This document shows, in pieces, positions 16,090-24,968 of a stretch of DNA of 64,000 nucleotides. The notes beneath the pieces were generated by a model. The model worked only from the letters and a program-made list of their open reading frames with translations, was not told where the DNA came from and searched no databases. Source of the stretch: Aquipseudomonas guryensis (lineage in GTDB: Bacteria; Pseudomonadota; Gammaproteobacteria; Pseudomonadales; Pseudomonadaceae); NCBI RefSeq assembly GCF_014164785.1, contig NZ_JACJFN010000001.1, positions 992,001 through 1,056,000 on the forward strand, in the 5' to 3' direction. The position numbers were made by a program, and so were the translations under genes. Every line of letters begins with the position of its first letter. Within the stretch, counting starts at the first letter, position 1.

Positions 16090-17457
16090 ATGCAATTCGC
16101 CAATCCCCAGGAAGCCCGTGACTTCCTCGCCAAGCATCCCGAAGTGCGCAGCATCGAGCTGATGCTGATCGACGCCAACGGCATCCCGCGCGGCAAGCTG
16201 CTGCACCGCGATGAGCTGCTGGCCATCTACGAGAACGGCCGGCCGCTGCCCAGCTCGATCCTGGCGCTGACCATCCAGGGCGAGGACGTGGAAGAAAGCG
16301 GCCTGGTCTGGGAAGTCGCCGACGCCGACTGCTGGACCTACCCGCTGCCCGGCAGCCTGACCCTGCAGCCCTGGCGCGCCACACCGACCGGCCAGCTGCA
16401 GGTGAGCATGCACCCGACCCAGGGCCTGCCGGCCGCACCGGCCGATCCGCGGCATGTGCTGGTGCGCGCCATCGACCGGCTCAAGGCCGACGGTTACCAC
16501 CCGGTGATGGCGGTAGAGCTGGAGTTCTACCTGCTGGATAAAACCCGCGACGCCAACGGCCGCCCGCAACCCGCGCTGCAAGCCAATGGCGTGCGCCCGC
16601 AGGCGCCGCAGGTATATGGCGTGTACGAGCTGGAGCAGCTGCAGCCGTTCCTCGACGACCTCTACGCCGCCTGCGAAGTGCAGGGTCTGCCGGTGCGCAC
16701 GGCGATTTCCGAATACGCGCCCGGCCAGGTCGAGTTGACCCTGGAGCACCGCTTCGACGCGCTGCAGGCCATCGACGAAGGCGTGCGCTACAAGCGCCTG
16801 GTCAAGGGCGTAGCGAACAAGCACGGGCTGCAGGCCTGTTTCATGGCCAAGCCGTTCGGCGACCTGGCCGGCAGCGGCCTGCACATGCACGTCAGCCTGG
16901 CCGACGCCGCAGGCAACAACCTGATGGCATCCGAAGACCCGCATGGCACACCGCTGCTCAAGCACGCCATTGGCGGCATGATGGCCACGCTCAACGACGC
17001 CCTGGCGATCTTCTGCCCCAACGCCAACTCGTTCCGCCGCTTCCAGGCCAACAGCTACGCGCCACTGGCCAAGAGCTGGGGGGTGAACAACCGCACCGTG
17101 TCGTTCCGCGTACCGGGCGGCCCAGCCAAGAGCCGGCATGTCGAACACCGCATCTGCGGCGCCGACGCCAACCCCTATCTGGCGGCAGCGGCGATTCTTT
17201 CCGGCATCCATCACGGGATCAAAAACCAGATCGATCCGGGCGAAGAAATCATCGGCAACGGCTACGAGCAGGCCCGCGAGACCCTGCCGACCGACTGGCT
17301 GACCGCCCTGCGCGCCCTGGAGAACTCCAGCTGGGCCAGGGAAGCGCTGGGCGAGGACTTCCTCAAGGTGTTCCTGGCGATCAAATGGAACGAGTTCCGC
17401 CAGTTCATGGGTGAAGTCGGCGAGCAAGACTGGCGCTGGTACCTCACTCACGCCTAA
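16090..17457 (+). CDS. Glutamine-synthetase-family ligase (gamma-glutamyl-amine synthetase type)
   Basis: A 455-residue protein with glutamine synthetase beta-grasp and catalytic domains. Features are LMLIDANGIPRGK near residue 27, VMAVELEFYLLD (first Glu pair of the metal sites), GLHMHVSLAD (His of the active site), the ATP region NANSFRRFQANSYAPLAKSW and NNRTVSFRVPG, and VEHRICGADANPYL. It lacks the adenylylation loop typical of GlnA. Relatives such as PuuA, PauA and IpuC join glutamate to an amine to open catabolic routes. With the aminotransferase and SDRs this suggests breakdown of an amine or amino alcohol; the substrate is unknown. GAGG precedes the ATG. Confidence 0.85.
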   Translation: MQFANPQEARDFLAKHPEVRSIELMLIDANGIPRGKLLHRDELLAIYENGRPLPSSILALTIQGEDVEESGLVWEVADADCWTYPLPGSLTLQPWRATPTGQLQVSMHPTQGLPAAPADPRHVLVRAIDRLKADGYHPVMAVELEFYLLDKTRDANGRPQPALQANGVRPQAPQVYGVYELEQLQPFLDDLYAACEVQGLPVRTAISEYAPGQVELTLEHRFDALQAIDEGVRYKRLVKGVANKHGLQACFMAKPFGDLAGSGLHMHVSLADAAGNNLMASEDPHGTPLLKHAIGGMMATLNDALAIFCPNANSFRRFQANSYAPLAKSWGVNNRTVSFRVPGGPAKSRHVEHRICGADANPYLAAAAILSGIHHGIKNQIDPGEEIIGNGYEQARETLPTDWLTALRALENSSWAREALGEDFLKVFLAIKWNEFRQFMGEVGEQDWRWYLTHA

Positions 17458-17502
17458 CCCTACGCAAAGCGCAGCCAACCCTTTGTGCAAACGGAGTCTG
17501 TA

Positions 17503-18261
17503 ATGAGCCAACCCGTGGTACTGATCAGTGGCGCCGCCGGGGGCGTCGGCCGGGCCCTGGCCCAGCGTTTCCACCAAGGCAACTGGCGGGTCGCAGTGAC
17601 CGACCAGAACGGCGCCGGCCTGGCCCAGCTCGGCCATGAGCTGCCACTTGCAGGTTCTATCACCGCCGACCTGCGCACGGCTGAGGCCTGCCGCGAGGTG
17701 GTCAGCCGGGTGCTCGGGCGCTGCGGCCGCCTGGACGCTCTGGTGAATGCCGCCGGCGTCTGGCGCGAAGGGCCGGTGGACGAGTTCAGCGAAGAGGATT
17801 TCGACCTGCTCATGGCCGTCAACCTCAAGGCGCCCTTCTTCATGTGCTCGGCGGCGATTCCCCATCTCAAGGACAGCCGCGGCGCCATCGTCAATATCTC
17901 CAGCGATGCCGGACGCCAGGGCAACCAGAACGCTGCGGCCTACTGCGCCAGCAAAGGCGGCCTGACCTTGCTCGGCAAGACCCTGGCGCTGGACCTGGCG
18001 CCCTTCGGTGTGCGCTGCAACACCGTATCGCCGGGCGATATCGACACGCCGATGCTGGCCTTCCAGGCCGAGCAATATGGCAACGGCGACCCGCTCGGCT
18101 ACTACCGCAGCCTGCTGGCCAAGTATCCCCAGGGTGAGACCGCACGCTTCGTCCAGCCCAGCGAGGTAGCCGAACTGGTGTACTTTCTCTGCCAGCCCAC
18201 GGCGGCAGCCATCACCGGCGCCGACCTAGCCATCGACCTGGGCCTGTCGGCCGGCAAGTAA
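17503..18261 (+). CDS. Short-chain dehydrogenase/reductase (SDR), second of the block
   Basis: A 252-residue classical SDR. Cofactor loop LISGAAGGVGRALA, NNAG equivalent VNAAGVW, catalytic Ser in IVNISSDAG, and YCASKGG (YxxxK). C-terminal TPMLAFQ and TGADLAIDLGLSAGK are as expected. It shares little with the other SDR of the block beyond the fold. CGGAG lies 8 bases before the ATG at 17503. It follows the ligase gene by 45 bases, in the same direction, and probably acts in the same pathway. Confidence 0.88.
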   Translation: MSQPVVLISGAAGGVGRALAQRFHQGNWRVAVTDQNGAGLAQLGHELPLAGSITADLRTAEACREVVSRVLGRCGRLDALVNAAGVWREGPVDEFSEEDFDLLMAVNLKAPFFMCSAAIPHLKDSRGAIVNISSDAGRQGNQNAAAYCASKGGLTLLGKTLALDLAPFGVRCNTVSPGDIDTPMLAFQAEQYGNGDPLGYYRSLLAKYPQGETARFVQPSEVAELVYFLCQPTAAAITGADLAIDLGLSAGK

Positions 18262-18269
18262 GCCCGCGA

Positions 18270-18989
18270 CTAGAACCTCGCCGCGCTGCTGGTCTTGTAG
18301 TAGCGCCCGGCGACGCTGATACCGGCGCCGCCATAGGCCTGGCACTCCTCGCCAAAGGCCTCCAGCACGCGCATGTCGGCGCCATTCCACAGCAGCTCCA
18401 CCGCGCACCCCGCCGCCAGCCCGGCTTCATTCAGGCTGAAGTGCGGGCCTGTGCCGCTGATGCTGCCATTCAGCTCGCCGATGGCTGCCGGGCCGTATTC
18501 CTCGATCTGCGCACCGGCCCGCAAGGGGCTGAAGAACACCCGGTAGCCATTGCCCTGGCGCTGGATATCCAGGCTGCTCCACGCCCCCTGGCCGGCATAG
18601 CGCAGGTAGTGCCCCTCGACCGTCGCGGCCAGCGCCGGGTAGTCCAAGGCAGCGGCGAGCTTGCCCATATTGTGCCGCGTCGCCGGCCCCTGCAGGCCAT
18701 TGTCCAGCGCCACTTCCAGCCAGGCGCGGGCCATGCCGGGATCGCCGGCCTTGAGGTTGGCCAGCAGCAGATTGTTCAGTGCCAGCTCCTGCTGTGCCGC
18801 GTCACCCTCCTCGGAACGTCGCAGTTGCCGTTCGAATGCCGCAATGGCCTCGCTGTAGCGTCCCGCCTGGTAGGCGGCGCTGCCGGCCTGGTTGCATTGG
18901 GCAGCGCTGTCGCACGCCTGCTCTGCCGCAGTGCACAGAGCGCCGAAAGGGAGCAACACCAGCAAACCGTAACAGCGCAGGATGAACAT
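18270..18989 (-). CDS. Secreted TPR-containing protein of unknown function
   Basis: A 239-residue protein with a signal peptide (MFILRCYGLLVLLPFGALCTAAEQ). Residues 30-115 contain TPR-like helices (AGSAAYQAGRYSEAIAAFER, then ALNNLLLANLKAGDPGMARAW). The C-terminal half is a beta-rich region without a recognised domain. Four cysteines in the mature part may form disulfides. GGAGG lies 8 bases before the ATG at 18989. It converges on the SDR gene with an 8-base gap. Confidence 0.6.
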   Translation of the reverse strand: MFILRCYGLLVLLPFGALCTAAEQACDSAAQCNQAGSAAYQAGRYSEAIAAFERQLRRSEEGDAAQQELALNNLLLANLKAGDPGMARAWLEVALDNGLQGPATRHNMGKLAAALDYPALAATVEGHYLRYAGQGAWSSLDIQRQGNGYRVFFSPLRAGAQIEEYGPAAIGELNGSISGTGPHFSLNEAGLAAGCAVELLWNGADMRVLEAFGEECQAYGGAGISVAGRYYKTSSAARF

Positions 18990-19188
18990 GAGGTCAACCT
19001 CCTGAAAGGGCAACGGCCCAGCTTAGCGGGTGGCGCGTGCCCCCGGCATGCAGCCAGCCCGGCGGCCACAAACTTGCATGCCCAGCCGCGCTGGTGCGGC
19101 GAAGATCGAGAGCAGCACCTATAACAACAAGCAGACCCCCGCAGGACTGCATGCGCCAGCACATACCTTATCTGCCTATGAGAAACGC

Positions 19189-19671
19189 ATGGAACTTGGA
19201 ACCAACAAACTGTCGATGACAGTGCTGATGACCCCGGATATGGCCAATTTTTCCGGGAAAGTCCACGGCGGCACCCTGCTCAAGTACCTCGACCAGGTCG
19301 CCTATGCCTGCGCCAGCCGCTATGCCGGCAGCTACGTGGTGACCCTGTCGGTGGATCAGGTGATCTTCCGCGAACCGATCAATGTCGGCGAGCTGGTGAC
19401 CTTCCTCGCCTCGGTCAACTACACCGGGCGCACCTCGATGGAGATCGGCATCAAGGTGATCACCGAGAACATCCGCGAACGCTCGGTGCGCCACACCAAC
19501 AGTTGCTTCTTCACCATGATCGCCGTGGACGACAACGGCCAGTCGCAGATGGTACCGACCCTGCAGCCGGCGACGGCCGACGAGCAGCGCCGGTTCGCCC
19601 AAGCCCAGCAACGCCGGGCCATCCGCGAAGAGCTGGAGCAGCGCTATCGGGTACTGAACGCCGAAGGCTAG
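19189..19671 (+). CDS. Acyl-CoA thioesterase (hotdog fold)
   Basis: A 160-residue hotdog thioesterase of the YciA/ACOT type that hydrolyses acyl-CoA to free acid and CoA. Typical segments are MTPDMANFSGKVHGGTLLKYLDQ (the N-x-x-G-x-x-H-G-G-x-L-x-x-x-D active region), VTLSVDQVIFREPINVGELV, and FTMIAVDDNG. The open frame extends upstream, but the conserved start region begins at MELGTNKLS (19189). Confidence 0.88.
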   Translation: MELGTNKLSMTVLMTPDMANFSGKVHGGTLLKYLDQVAYACASRYAGSYVVTLSVDQVIFREPINVGELVTFLASVNYTGRTSMEIGIKVITENIRERSVRHTNSCFFTMIAVDDNGQSQMVPTLQPATADEQRRFAQAQQRRAIREELEQRYRVLNAEG

Positions 19672-19697
19672 ATAGCGACTGCGATCGCGTAGGCTGC

Positions 19698-19716
19698 CCC
19701 CGGCGCAATGCCGGGG
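19698..19716. terminator. Hairpin between convergent genes
   Basis: CCCCGGC (19698-19704), loop GCAAT, GCCGGGG (19710-19716). It lies in the 54-base gap between the thioesterase stop and the stop of the PepSY gene. There is no long T-run, so its strength as a terminator is uncertain. Confidence 0.4.
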
Positions 19717-19725
19717 CGCACCCCC

Positions 19726-21093
19726 TCAACCCGGCACCACCTCGGCCTGCCGGCGCAGCGACCACAGCCACTCCAGCGCCCAGATCAGCAGCAGCGAAGC
19801 ACCTACCAGCGGGAACAGCACGCCGAGCAGCAGCATTATCGCCACCCCGCCTTTCCACAGCGGCAGGTCATGCCGCAGCGGCGGCACACCGAAACGCCCC
19901 TGCGGACGTCGCTTCCACCACATCACCAATCCGCTGAGCGAGCCCAGCAGGATCAGCAGGCAAACGCCGAGCATGACCAACTGGTTGGCCAGGCCGAACA
20001 GCTTGCCCTCGTGCAGCATTGCCCCGCTCTCCACCGTGCGCGCCACCAGGCCGTAGTCGGCCCAGCGGATATCGGCCAGCACCTGGCCGCTGTACTGATC
20101 GAGATGCAGGGTGGCGTCATGCCGCGGGTCGTCGGCGAACAGAGCGACGGTGAACACACCGGTTTCATCTGCCGGCAGGGTCACACTGTAGCCGGGGGCC
20201 ACGCCGAGGCGATTGGCTGTGTCGACCACCTGTTGCAGGGCGATGCGTCCACTGGCCGCCGGCGCCACGCCAGCCTCGGCGTGGTGCGCAGCATGGCCGG
20301 TGGAAACCGGCAGCGGGGTGTTTTCCACCGCCCAGGCCACGGTCTGATCCGCCGCACTGTTGAGGCTGCGTGCCTGCACGGTCGAGGTCGGCACATCGGT
20401 CCACATCGCCGCCGGGAAGTGGTTCCAGGCGCCGGCGAATTTCTCGCCCCAGAAACCGGTCCAGGTCATCCCGGTGAGCAACATGAACAACAACAGGGCG
20501 CTGCCCCAGAAGCCACTGACCGCATGCAGGTCGCGCCACAGCAGACGCCCACGGGCAGACAGGCGCGGCCACAAGACACCGGCGCCACCCTGGCCGCGTG
20601 GCCACCAGAGGTACAGGCCGGACACCACCAGCACCACGCCCCAGCCGGCGGCCAGCTCGATCAGCCGATCACCGACAGTGCCGATCAGCAGCTCACCGTG
20701 CAGGGCGCGGGCGATGGCCTGCAGGTTGTCCTGGGCATCCTGCGTGCCGAGTACGGCGCCACTGTAGGGATCGAGGAACAGGTTGAGTTTGCGCCCATCC
20801 AGGGTGGCAACGAACTGCGCGCTGCGATCGGCGGCGGGCGCTGGCAGGTACTGGCTGACCTGCGCCTGCGGGTAGGCCTGCTGCAGGCGCTGCAACTGCG
20901 CATCGGCGGACAGCGCCGCGCCGCCCGGCTGCACGTTGAGCAGCTCGGGGTACATCAGCTGGTCGAGCTGCGGCTTGAACAGGTAGACGATGCCGGTCAG
21001 CGCAAGCATCAGCATGAACGGGATGACGAACAGGCCAGCATAGAAGTGCCAGCGCCAGGCCAGGTTGTAGAAAGACGGGGTGCGTACAGTCAT
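19726..21093 (-). CDS. PepSY-domain inner-membrane protein (PiuB/iron-reductase-like)
   Basis: A 455-residue membrane protein of the PepSY-associated TM family. It starts FYNLAWRWHFYAGLFVIPFM, the usual first helix with a conserved histidine, followed by a periplasmic PepSY domain (about 45-135), a helix at WGVVLVVSGLYLWWPR, WRDLHAVSGFWGSALLLFML with a second His, a further periplasmic PepSY part, and two C-terminal helices (LVMLGVCLLILLGSLSGLVM and after). Such proteins are thought to pass electrons or reduce metals or siderophore complexes. It is the likely operon partner of the DUF2946 gene upstream. Confidence 0.85.
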   Translation of the reverse strand: MTVRTPSFYNLAWRWHFYAGLFVIPFMLMLALTGIVYLFKPQLDQLMYPELLNVQPGGAALSADAQLQRLQQAYPQAQVSQYLPAPAADRSAQFVATLDGRKLNLFLDPYSGAVLGTQDAQDNLQAIARALHGELLIGTVGDRLIELAAGWGVVLVVSGLYLWWPRGQGGAGVLWPRLSARGRLLWRDLHAVSGFWGSALLLFMLLTGMTWTGFWGEKFAGAWNHFPAAMWTDVPTSTVQARSLNSAADQTVAWAVENTPLPVSTGHAAHHAEAGVAPAASGRIALQQVVDTANRLGVAPGYSVTLPADETGVFTVALFADDPRHDATLHLDQYSGQVLADIRWADYGLVARTVESGAMLHEGKLFGLANQLVMLGVCLLILLGSLSGLVMWWKRRPQGRFGVPPLRHDLPLWKGGVAIMLLLGVLFPLVGASLLLIWALEWLWSLRRQAEVVPG

Positions 21094-21207
21094 GGAGCAG
21101 TTGCCTCGTATCGAACAGCTTCGGCGCCAGCGCCCGCTGGACGGGGCGGCGGCACGGTACGCCAACGGCCATGCAGAAGCGGGGCACGCGGGCGGGACAC
21201 AAGCGAA

Positions 21208-21585
21208 TCAGCTCGACAGAACGGGCGGCGCGCGTGGATGAGAGGCGGGAAAAGGCGGTGCGGCGTGCGGCACCGCGACTTGGCGCTGCACCACAGGCAC
21301 GGCGGCCAGCGGGGCGCGGGCCAGCGCCGGTGGCAGGCTGGAGGTCAGCGCCGGCGAGGTGAACAGCAGGGTGCAGTAACCACACTTGGCCCACAGCGCA
21401 TCGTGGTCGCCGGCCGCGTGCGAACTGCCATCCTCGGCCGCGCAACTCAGCTCGCTCATCCAGCCCGGCACGGCGCCCTGCTCCGCCGGCACCAGCGCCT
21501 GCGACAACAACGGGCCGAATGCCAGCAGGAACATGGCCAGCAGGGCGAGGCGGATGCCGGAGCCTGTAGGTCTGCAGTGGGTCAA
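21208..21585 (-). CDS. DUF2946-family protein
   Basis: A 125-residue protein with an N-terminal hydrophobic helix (LALLAMFLLAFGPLLSQAL), a His/Asp-rich middle (HAAGDHDALWAKCGYC) with the family CGYC motif, a second hydrophobic patch and a Pro-rich end. DUF2946 genes usually sit beside TonB-dependent receptors or copper and iron uptake functions. The start is TTG at 21585, since no ATG precedes the hydrophobic helix. The PepSY gene lies 114 bases downstream. A role in metal handling is inferred from context only. Confidence 0.7.
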   Translation of the reverse strand: MTHCRPTGSGIRLALLAMFLLAFGPLLSQALVPAEQGAVPGWMSELSCAAEDGSSHAAGDHDALWAKCGYCTLLFTSPALTSSLPPALARAPLAAVPVVQRQVAVPHAAPPFPASHPRAPPVLSS

Positions 21586-21677
21586 CGGGTTACTCGGCTG
21601 GCCGGGGGAGAAAGTGGCGCCATGCTAAACCAGCAGCAGTGCGGGCAGAAGCATAGCCAAGGAAAGGCTACCGGCCA

Positions 21678-22940
21678 TCAGAGCTGCACGCAGCGCCCAA
21701 AATCCTTCTGTGGCAACGGCCCGTCGAAACACAGACGGTTCTGCTCATCGAGGCGCGGCGGCTGCTTGGCGTAATACGGATTGCCGCGGTGCCGCAGCGC
21801 AGCCAGCTGTGCTGCCGTCACGGGCCCGGACGGCAGTTGCAGACTCAGGTTGACCAGCTTGATCTTGCTGTCGAGGTCCTGCACCCGGCCGACATATTCG
21901 ACGAAGTCGGCACCGGCAATATCCAGCAGGATATTGCCGACACGGTTGCGCAGACCGGTATTGGGCACTGGCAGCTGAGGTCTTTTTTTCACCAGTGCGG
22001 CGAAGACCGCGGGTTCGGTGCGTGACAACTGGATCACCTGGCGATGGGGCAGCAGGCTGGCATTGATAGTCATCTGCGGTTTGTAGTCGAGCCACAGCGA
22101 AGCCTCTTCCAGCAGCGACGGAATATCCTCCTCGCGCAGGTTCTCCAGCATCACCGCACCGAGCAGAAACTCGCGCTGCATGGCCAGGACCAGAGAACGC
22201 TCGGCCGGCCTCAACTTAACCAACGGGGTGGGCTGCGGCACCAGCTCCGCGCGATGCAGGCGCACCAGCCACTCCAGGTTGCGGTTGAGCATGGCCACCA
22301 GGGTCATCTTCATGACCAGCTGATCGGCCTTGCCCAGTTGGCGGCGTATGCCCGCCTGATCCTCCTCCAGCAAGGCCAGCGCAACCTTGCCCTCACCAGC
22401 CAACGCCAGCTGCAGGGCCTGCAAGCTCAGCAGCTGCTGGGCGCGCGCCAGGTACAGCAGCGGCGGCAATGGTTCGGCCAGCCCTGGCGAACTGAGCGTG
22501 CGGTAGTCCTGCAAGCGCAGAAAATAGCGATAGCGGCTTAGCAATGCCGCGTGTTCGGCCAGTACCTGGGGCAAGCGCTCCTGACGTTGCAGCAGGCTGG
22601 TAAAGCAGCTGGGCGCCTCGATCGAACAGAACTCGGCACCAGCAGGCAGGATCAAGCTGGCTTGCGCCGCAGGCTTGAAGCCCTGCACCGGGCCATGGCT
22701 CGCCAGCCACTGTTCGTAGGCCTGCAGCCGGGCCGCGCCCAGGGCTGCCGGCGAATGCCGCAACGGTGCATCCAGCCCGGCCAGGAACACATAGGCGGCG
22801 CTCTGTGTCGGCTGGCTGCGCGCCTGCTCCAACCATTGCTGCACTTCGGCACTGGGCGGCTCGTCGCGCAACCAGAGGTAGGCACCACCGGCACAGCCCA
22901 GCACCAGGCATAGCCCGCACAGCCACTTGATCACCCGCAT
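21678..22940 (-). CDS. Membrane-anchored protein of unknown function
   Basis: A 420-residue protein with one N-terminal helix (VIKWLCGLCLVLGCAGGAYLWL) and a long, mostly helical, periplasmic part. No catalytic motif is recognised. Two cysteines in EFCSIEAPSCF, and two near the end (LCFDGPLPQKDFGRCVQL), could form disulfides. It looks like a conserved Pseudomonas hypothetical protein. ATG 22940 has GAGG at good spacing; a GTG two codons upstream is an alternative. Confidence 0.6.
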   Translation of the reverse strand: MRVIKWLCGLCLVLGCAGGAYLWLRDEPPSAEVQQWLEQARSQPTQSAAYVFLAGLDAPLRHSPAALGAARLQAYEQWLASHGPVQGFKPAAQASLILPAGAEFCSIEAPSCFTSLLQRQERLPQVLAEHAALLSRYRYFLRLQDYRTLSSPGLAEPLPPLLYLARAQQLLSLQALQLALAGEGKVALALLEEDQAGIRRQLGKADQLVMKMTLVAMLNRNLEWLVRLHRAELVPQPTPLVKLRPAERSLVLAMQREFLLGAVMLENLREEDIPSLLEEASLWLDYKPQMTINASLLPHRQVIQLSRTEPAVFAALVKKRPQLPVPNTGLRNRVGNILLDIAGADFVEYVGRVQDLDSKIKLVNLSLQLPSGPVTAAQLAALRHRGNPYYAKQPPRLDEQNRLCFDGPLPQKDFGRCVQL

Positions 22941-23056
22941 ATCCACCCTCGTCTCAGCACTGCGCGGACGCTAACCAACAACACCGCTGATCGCAAGCTG
23001 GGCTGAGCGCGATCAACAGGATCGGTTAAGCTGCCTGGGTTAACGCTGGAGTTGTC

Positions 23057-23461
23057 ATGCTGAGCCTGACCGATCTGACCCTGCTGCTGTTGTGTGCCGC
23101 CATCGCCGCCTGGTTCTGGCGCGGCCACGGTATTCGCGAGCGTGCCCTGGAGCTGGTCAAGCGCCACTGCGCCAAGCTGGATATCGAGCTGCTCGACGGC
23201 AACGTCGCCCTGCGCCGCCTGGCGCTACTGCGCGATGCCCGTGGCAATCGCCGCCTGGCCCGGCTCTACGATTTCGAGTTCACCGTTACCGGCGAGCAGC
23301 GCCTGAGTGGCAGCATCAGCATGTTTGGTCAGCAGCTCGGGCGCATCGATCTGGACGCCCATCCATTCCAGGCGCCAGCCGCCTTCGATGACAAGGTGAT
23401 CCAGCTGGACGACTGGCGGCGCAATCACCCGAAGGCACCCGAGCAGCGGCGCATCGACTGA
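23057..23461 (+). CDS. DUF3301-family membrane protein
   Basis: A 134-residue protein with one N-terminal helix (LTLLLLCAAIAAWFW) and a small cytoplasmic domain containing CAKLDIELLDGNVALRRL and LYDFEFTVTGEQRLSGSISM, the features of the DUF3301 family found in Pseudomonas and relatives. No function is known. The ATG lies 14 bases after GGAG. It is divergent from the gene on its left. Confidence 0.75.
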   Translation: MLSLTDLTLLLLCAAIAAWFWRGHGIRERALELVKRHCAKLDIELLDGNVALRRLALLRDARGNRRLARLYDFEFTVTGEQRLSGSISMFGQQLGRIDLDAHPFQAPAAFDDKVIQLDDWRRNHPKAPEQRRID

Positions 23462-23662
23462 GAACCTGTCCATGCGACCCGGCCATGTCGATGTTCAGCG
23501 CAAAGTTGTACAGCCGGCATCCTGCTCCAGCCAGCCGAGCCACCAACCGATACCCGGCTGCAGGGCATCGGCCCAGCCCGTCTTGCCATACAGCGTACAC
23601 CCCGGCCCTTTTCCTGCCGGCTGATGGCGCGCACCCGTGCCTGCACGTGGGGTGATGGCGCG
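23462..23662. other. Intergenic region, nothing recognised
   Basis: These 201 bases separate two convergent genes. No open frame with a believable start, no hairpin followed by a T-run and no repeat copy were recognised. Confidence 0.4.
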
Positions 23663-24031
23663 CTAAAGCGGAGCGCCGCCGGACTGCGCAAGCCGGGCGC
23701 GTATCTGCTGCCAGTGTTCGCTACAGGCATAGGTCATCGGCCAGCGCAGCAGCCGACACTTGCCGCGGTGCCAACGTCCGCGCTGCTGGTTACGGCCGCA
23801 CTCCTCACGTAGCCACTGCGGGTCGAAACCGCTCCACTCGCCGGCCACACTCCAGGCATTGCGCCAGACCACCGGCGCCACTTCGTAGTAGAAAATCTGC
23901 TCCAGCTCGGCAAGCGGCAGGCCGCTGTCACGCAGGGTGCACACGATGGCGTCGAGCGTCGTGGCAGTGATTTCGGTATCCAGCCACAGATCGGCCAGCG
24001 CCAACCAGACGGCCTCGCGACTGGCCGGCAT
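23663..24031 (-). CDS. Small protein of unknown function (DUF7079-like)
   Basis: A 122-residue protein. The N-terminal part (VWLALADLWLDTEITATTLD, then LRDSGLPLAELEQIFYYEVAPVVWRNAW) matches a pattern I associate with small conserved Gammaproteobacterial proteins labelled DUF7079; the label is from memory. The C-terminus is basic and Trp/Cys-containing. The ATG begins one base after the stop of the upstream alpha/beta hydrolase gene, so the two are probably co-translated. Confidence 0.55.
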   Translation of the reverse strand: MPASREAVWLALADLWLDTEITATTLDAIVCTLRDSGLPLAELEQIFYYEVAPVVWRNAWSVAGEWSGFDPQWLREECGRNQQRGRWHRGKCRLLRWPMTYACSEHWQQIRARLAQSGGAPL

Positions 24032-24032
24032 C

Positions 24033-24914
24033 TCAGCTGCGCTGCAGGAGGAAGTCGAGCACCCGCTGCGCGGTCTGCGCCGGTTTCTCCTGCATGAAGC
24101 AGTGCCCGCCCTCGACTTGCTGCTCGCGCACTGCCGGGTTGCTCGCCGCCAGACGCTTCGCCGACTTGCCGACGAACGGGTAACTCTTGACCCCGTGCAG
24201 CAGCAAGGTCGGCGTATGCACCTTGGCCAGCGATGGCCACAGGCGTTTGGGGAAGGAGCTGAAGATATCCACCTCGCGGCTGGGCCGGCATTTCAGCTCG
24301 ACGCCGCCTTCGGCCACATCTTTCAGCGCATGGTCGACATAGGCCTGCAGGGCCTCGTCGGTCCAGCCGCGGAAAATGCCGCGGCCTTGCAGCAGGGAAA
24401 ACGCCGTGGCGCGATCCGGCCAGTGCTTGCGCCGCGCCGCCGACTTCTTCGCCATGACATTGCGCCGGTGCAGGCCGAGCAGTTCGGACAGGCCCATGAC
24501 GCCGATCATCGGCGGGCTGAACAGAACCGGATCGAGCAGCACCGCACGCTGAAACAGCTGCGGATGGTGCGCCAGGATCAGACTGGTCAGCACGCCGCCG
24601 AAACTATGGCCGAGGGCAAAACGCGGCACCGCGCCGAAGATCCCGAGGCCGGCCTCGAAGGCCTCCACAGCCAGCTCGGCGCTGCGGTTCCAACCATGGA
24701 AACGGCCACCGTGTTCAGTTTCACCGTGGCCCTGGACATCGCACAGCCACAGGTCGAAATGCTCGGCCAGCAGCGCCAGCATGGGCTCGTAGGTGCGCCC
24801 GCAAAATCCGTTGCCATGCAGGAAGTGCAGCAAGGGCTTGCCCGAAGGCGCGCTGTGCCAGCCGGTCAGGGTGAAGCCGGCGGAACTCGGGTGGGACCAG
24901 GGGAGCAGGTGCAT
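24033..24914 (-). CDS. Alpha/beta hydrolase
   Basis: A 293-residue alpha/beta hydrolase fold enzyme: oxyanion HGNGFCG (residues 33-39), strand DVQGHGETEHGG, nucleophile elbow GHSFGG (Ser104), cap region about 130-200, and GGHCFMQEKP (catalytic His). The substrate is not predictable; an esterase or lipase-like activity is likely. It starts an apparent two-gene unit with the small protein downstream and lies 54 bases after another alpha/beta hydrolase gene in the same direction. Confidence 0.85.
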   Translation of the reverse strand: MHLLPWSHPSSAGFTLTGWHSAPSGKPLLHFLHGNGFCGRTYEPMLALLAEHFDLWLCDVQGHGETEHGGRFHGWNRSAELAVEAFEAGLGIFGAVPRFALGHSFGGVLTSLILAHHPQLFQRAVLLDPVLFSPPMIGVMGLSELLGLHRRNVMAKKSAARRKHWPDRATAFSLLQGRGIFRGWTDEALQAYVDHALKDVAEGGVELKCRPSREVDIFSSFPKRLWPSLAKVHTPTLLLHGVKSYPFVGKSAKRLAASNPAVREQQVEGGHCFMQEKPAQTAQRVLDFLLQRS

Positions 24915-24968
24915 GGGGAAGGCCGCAGAGAAAGTCTGCGGCTAGTGTACCCAGCAGGCTTGAGCGCG

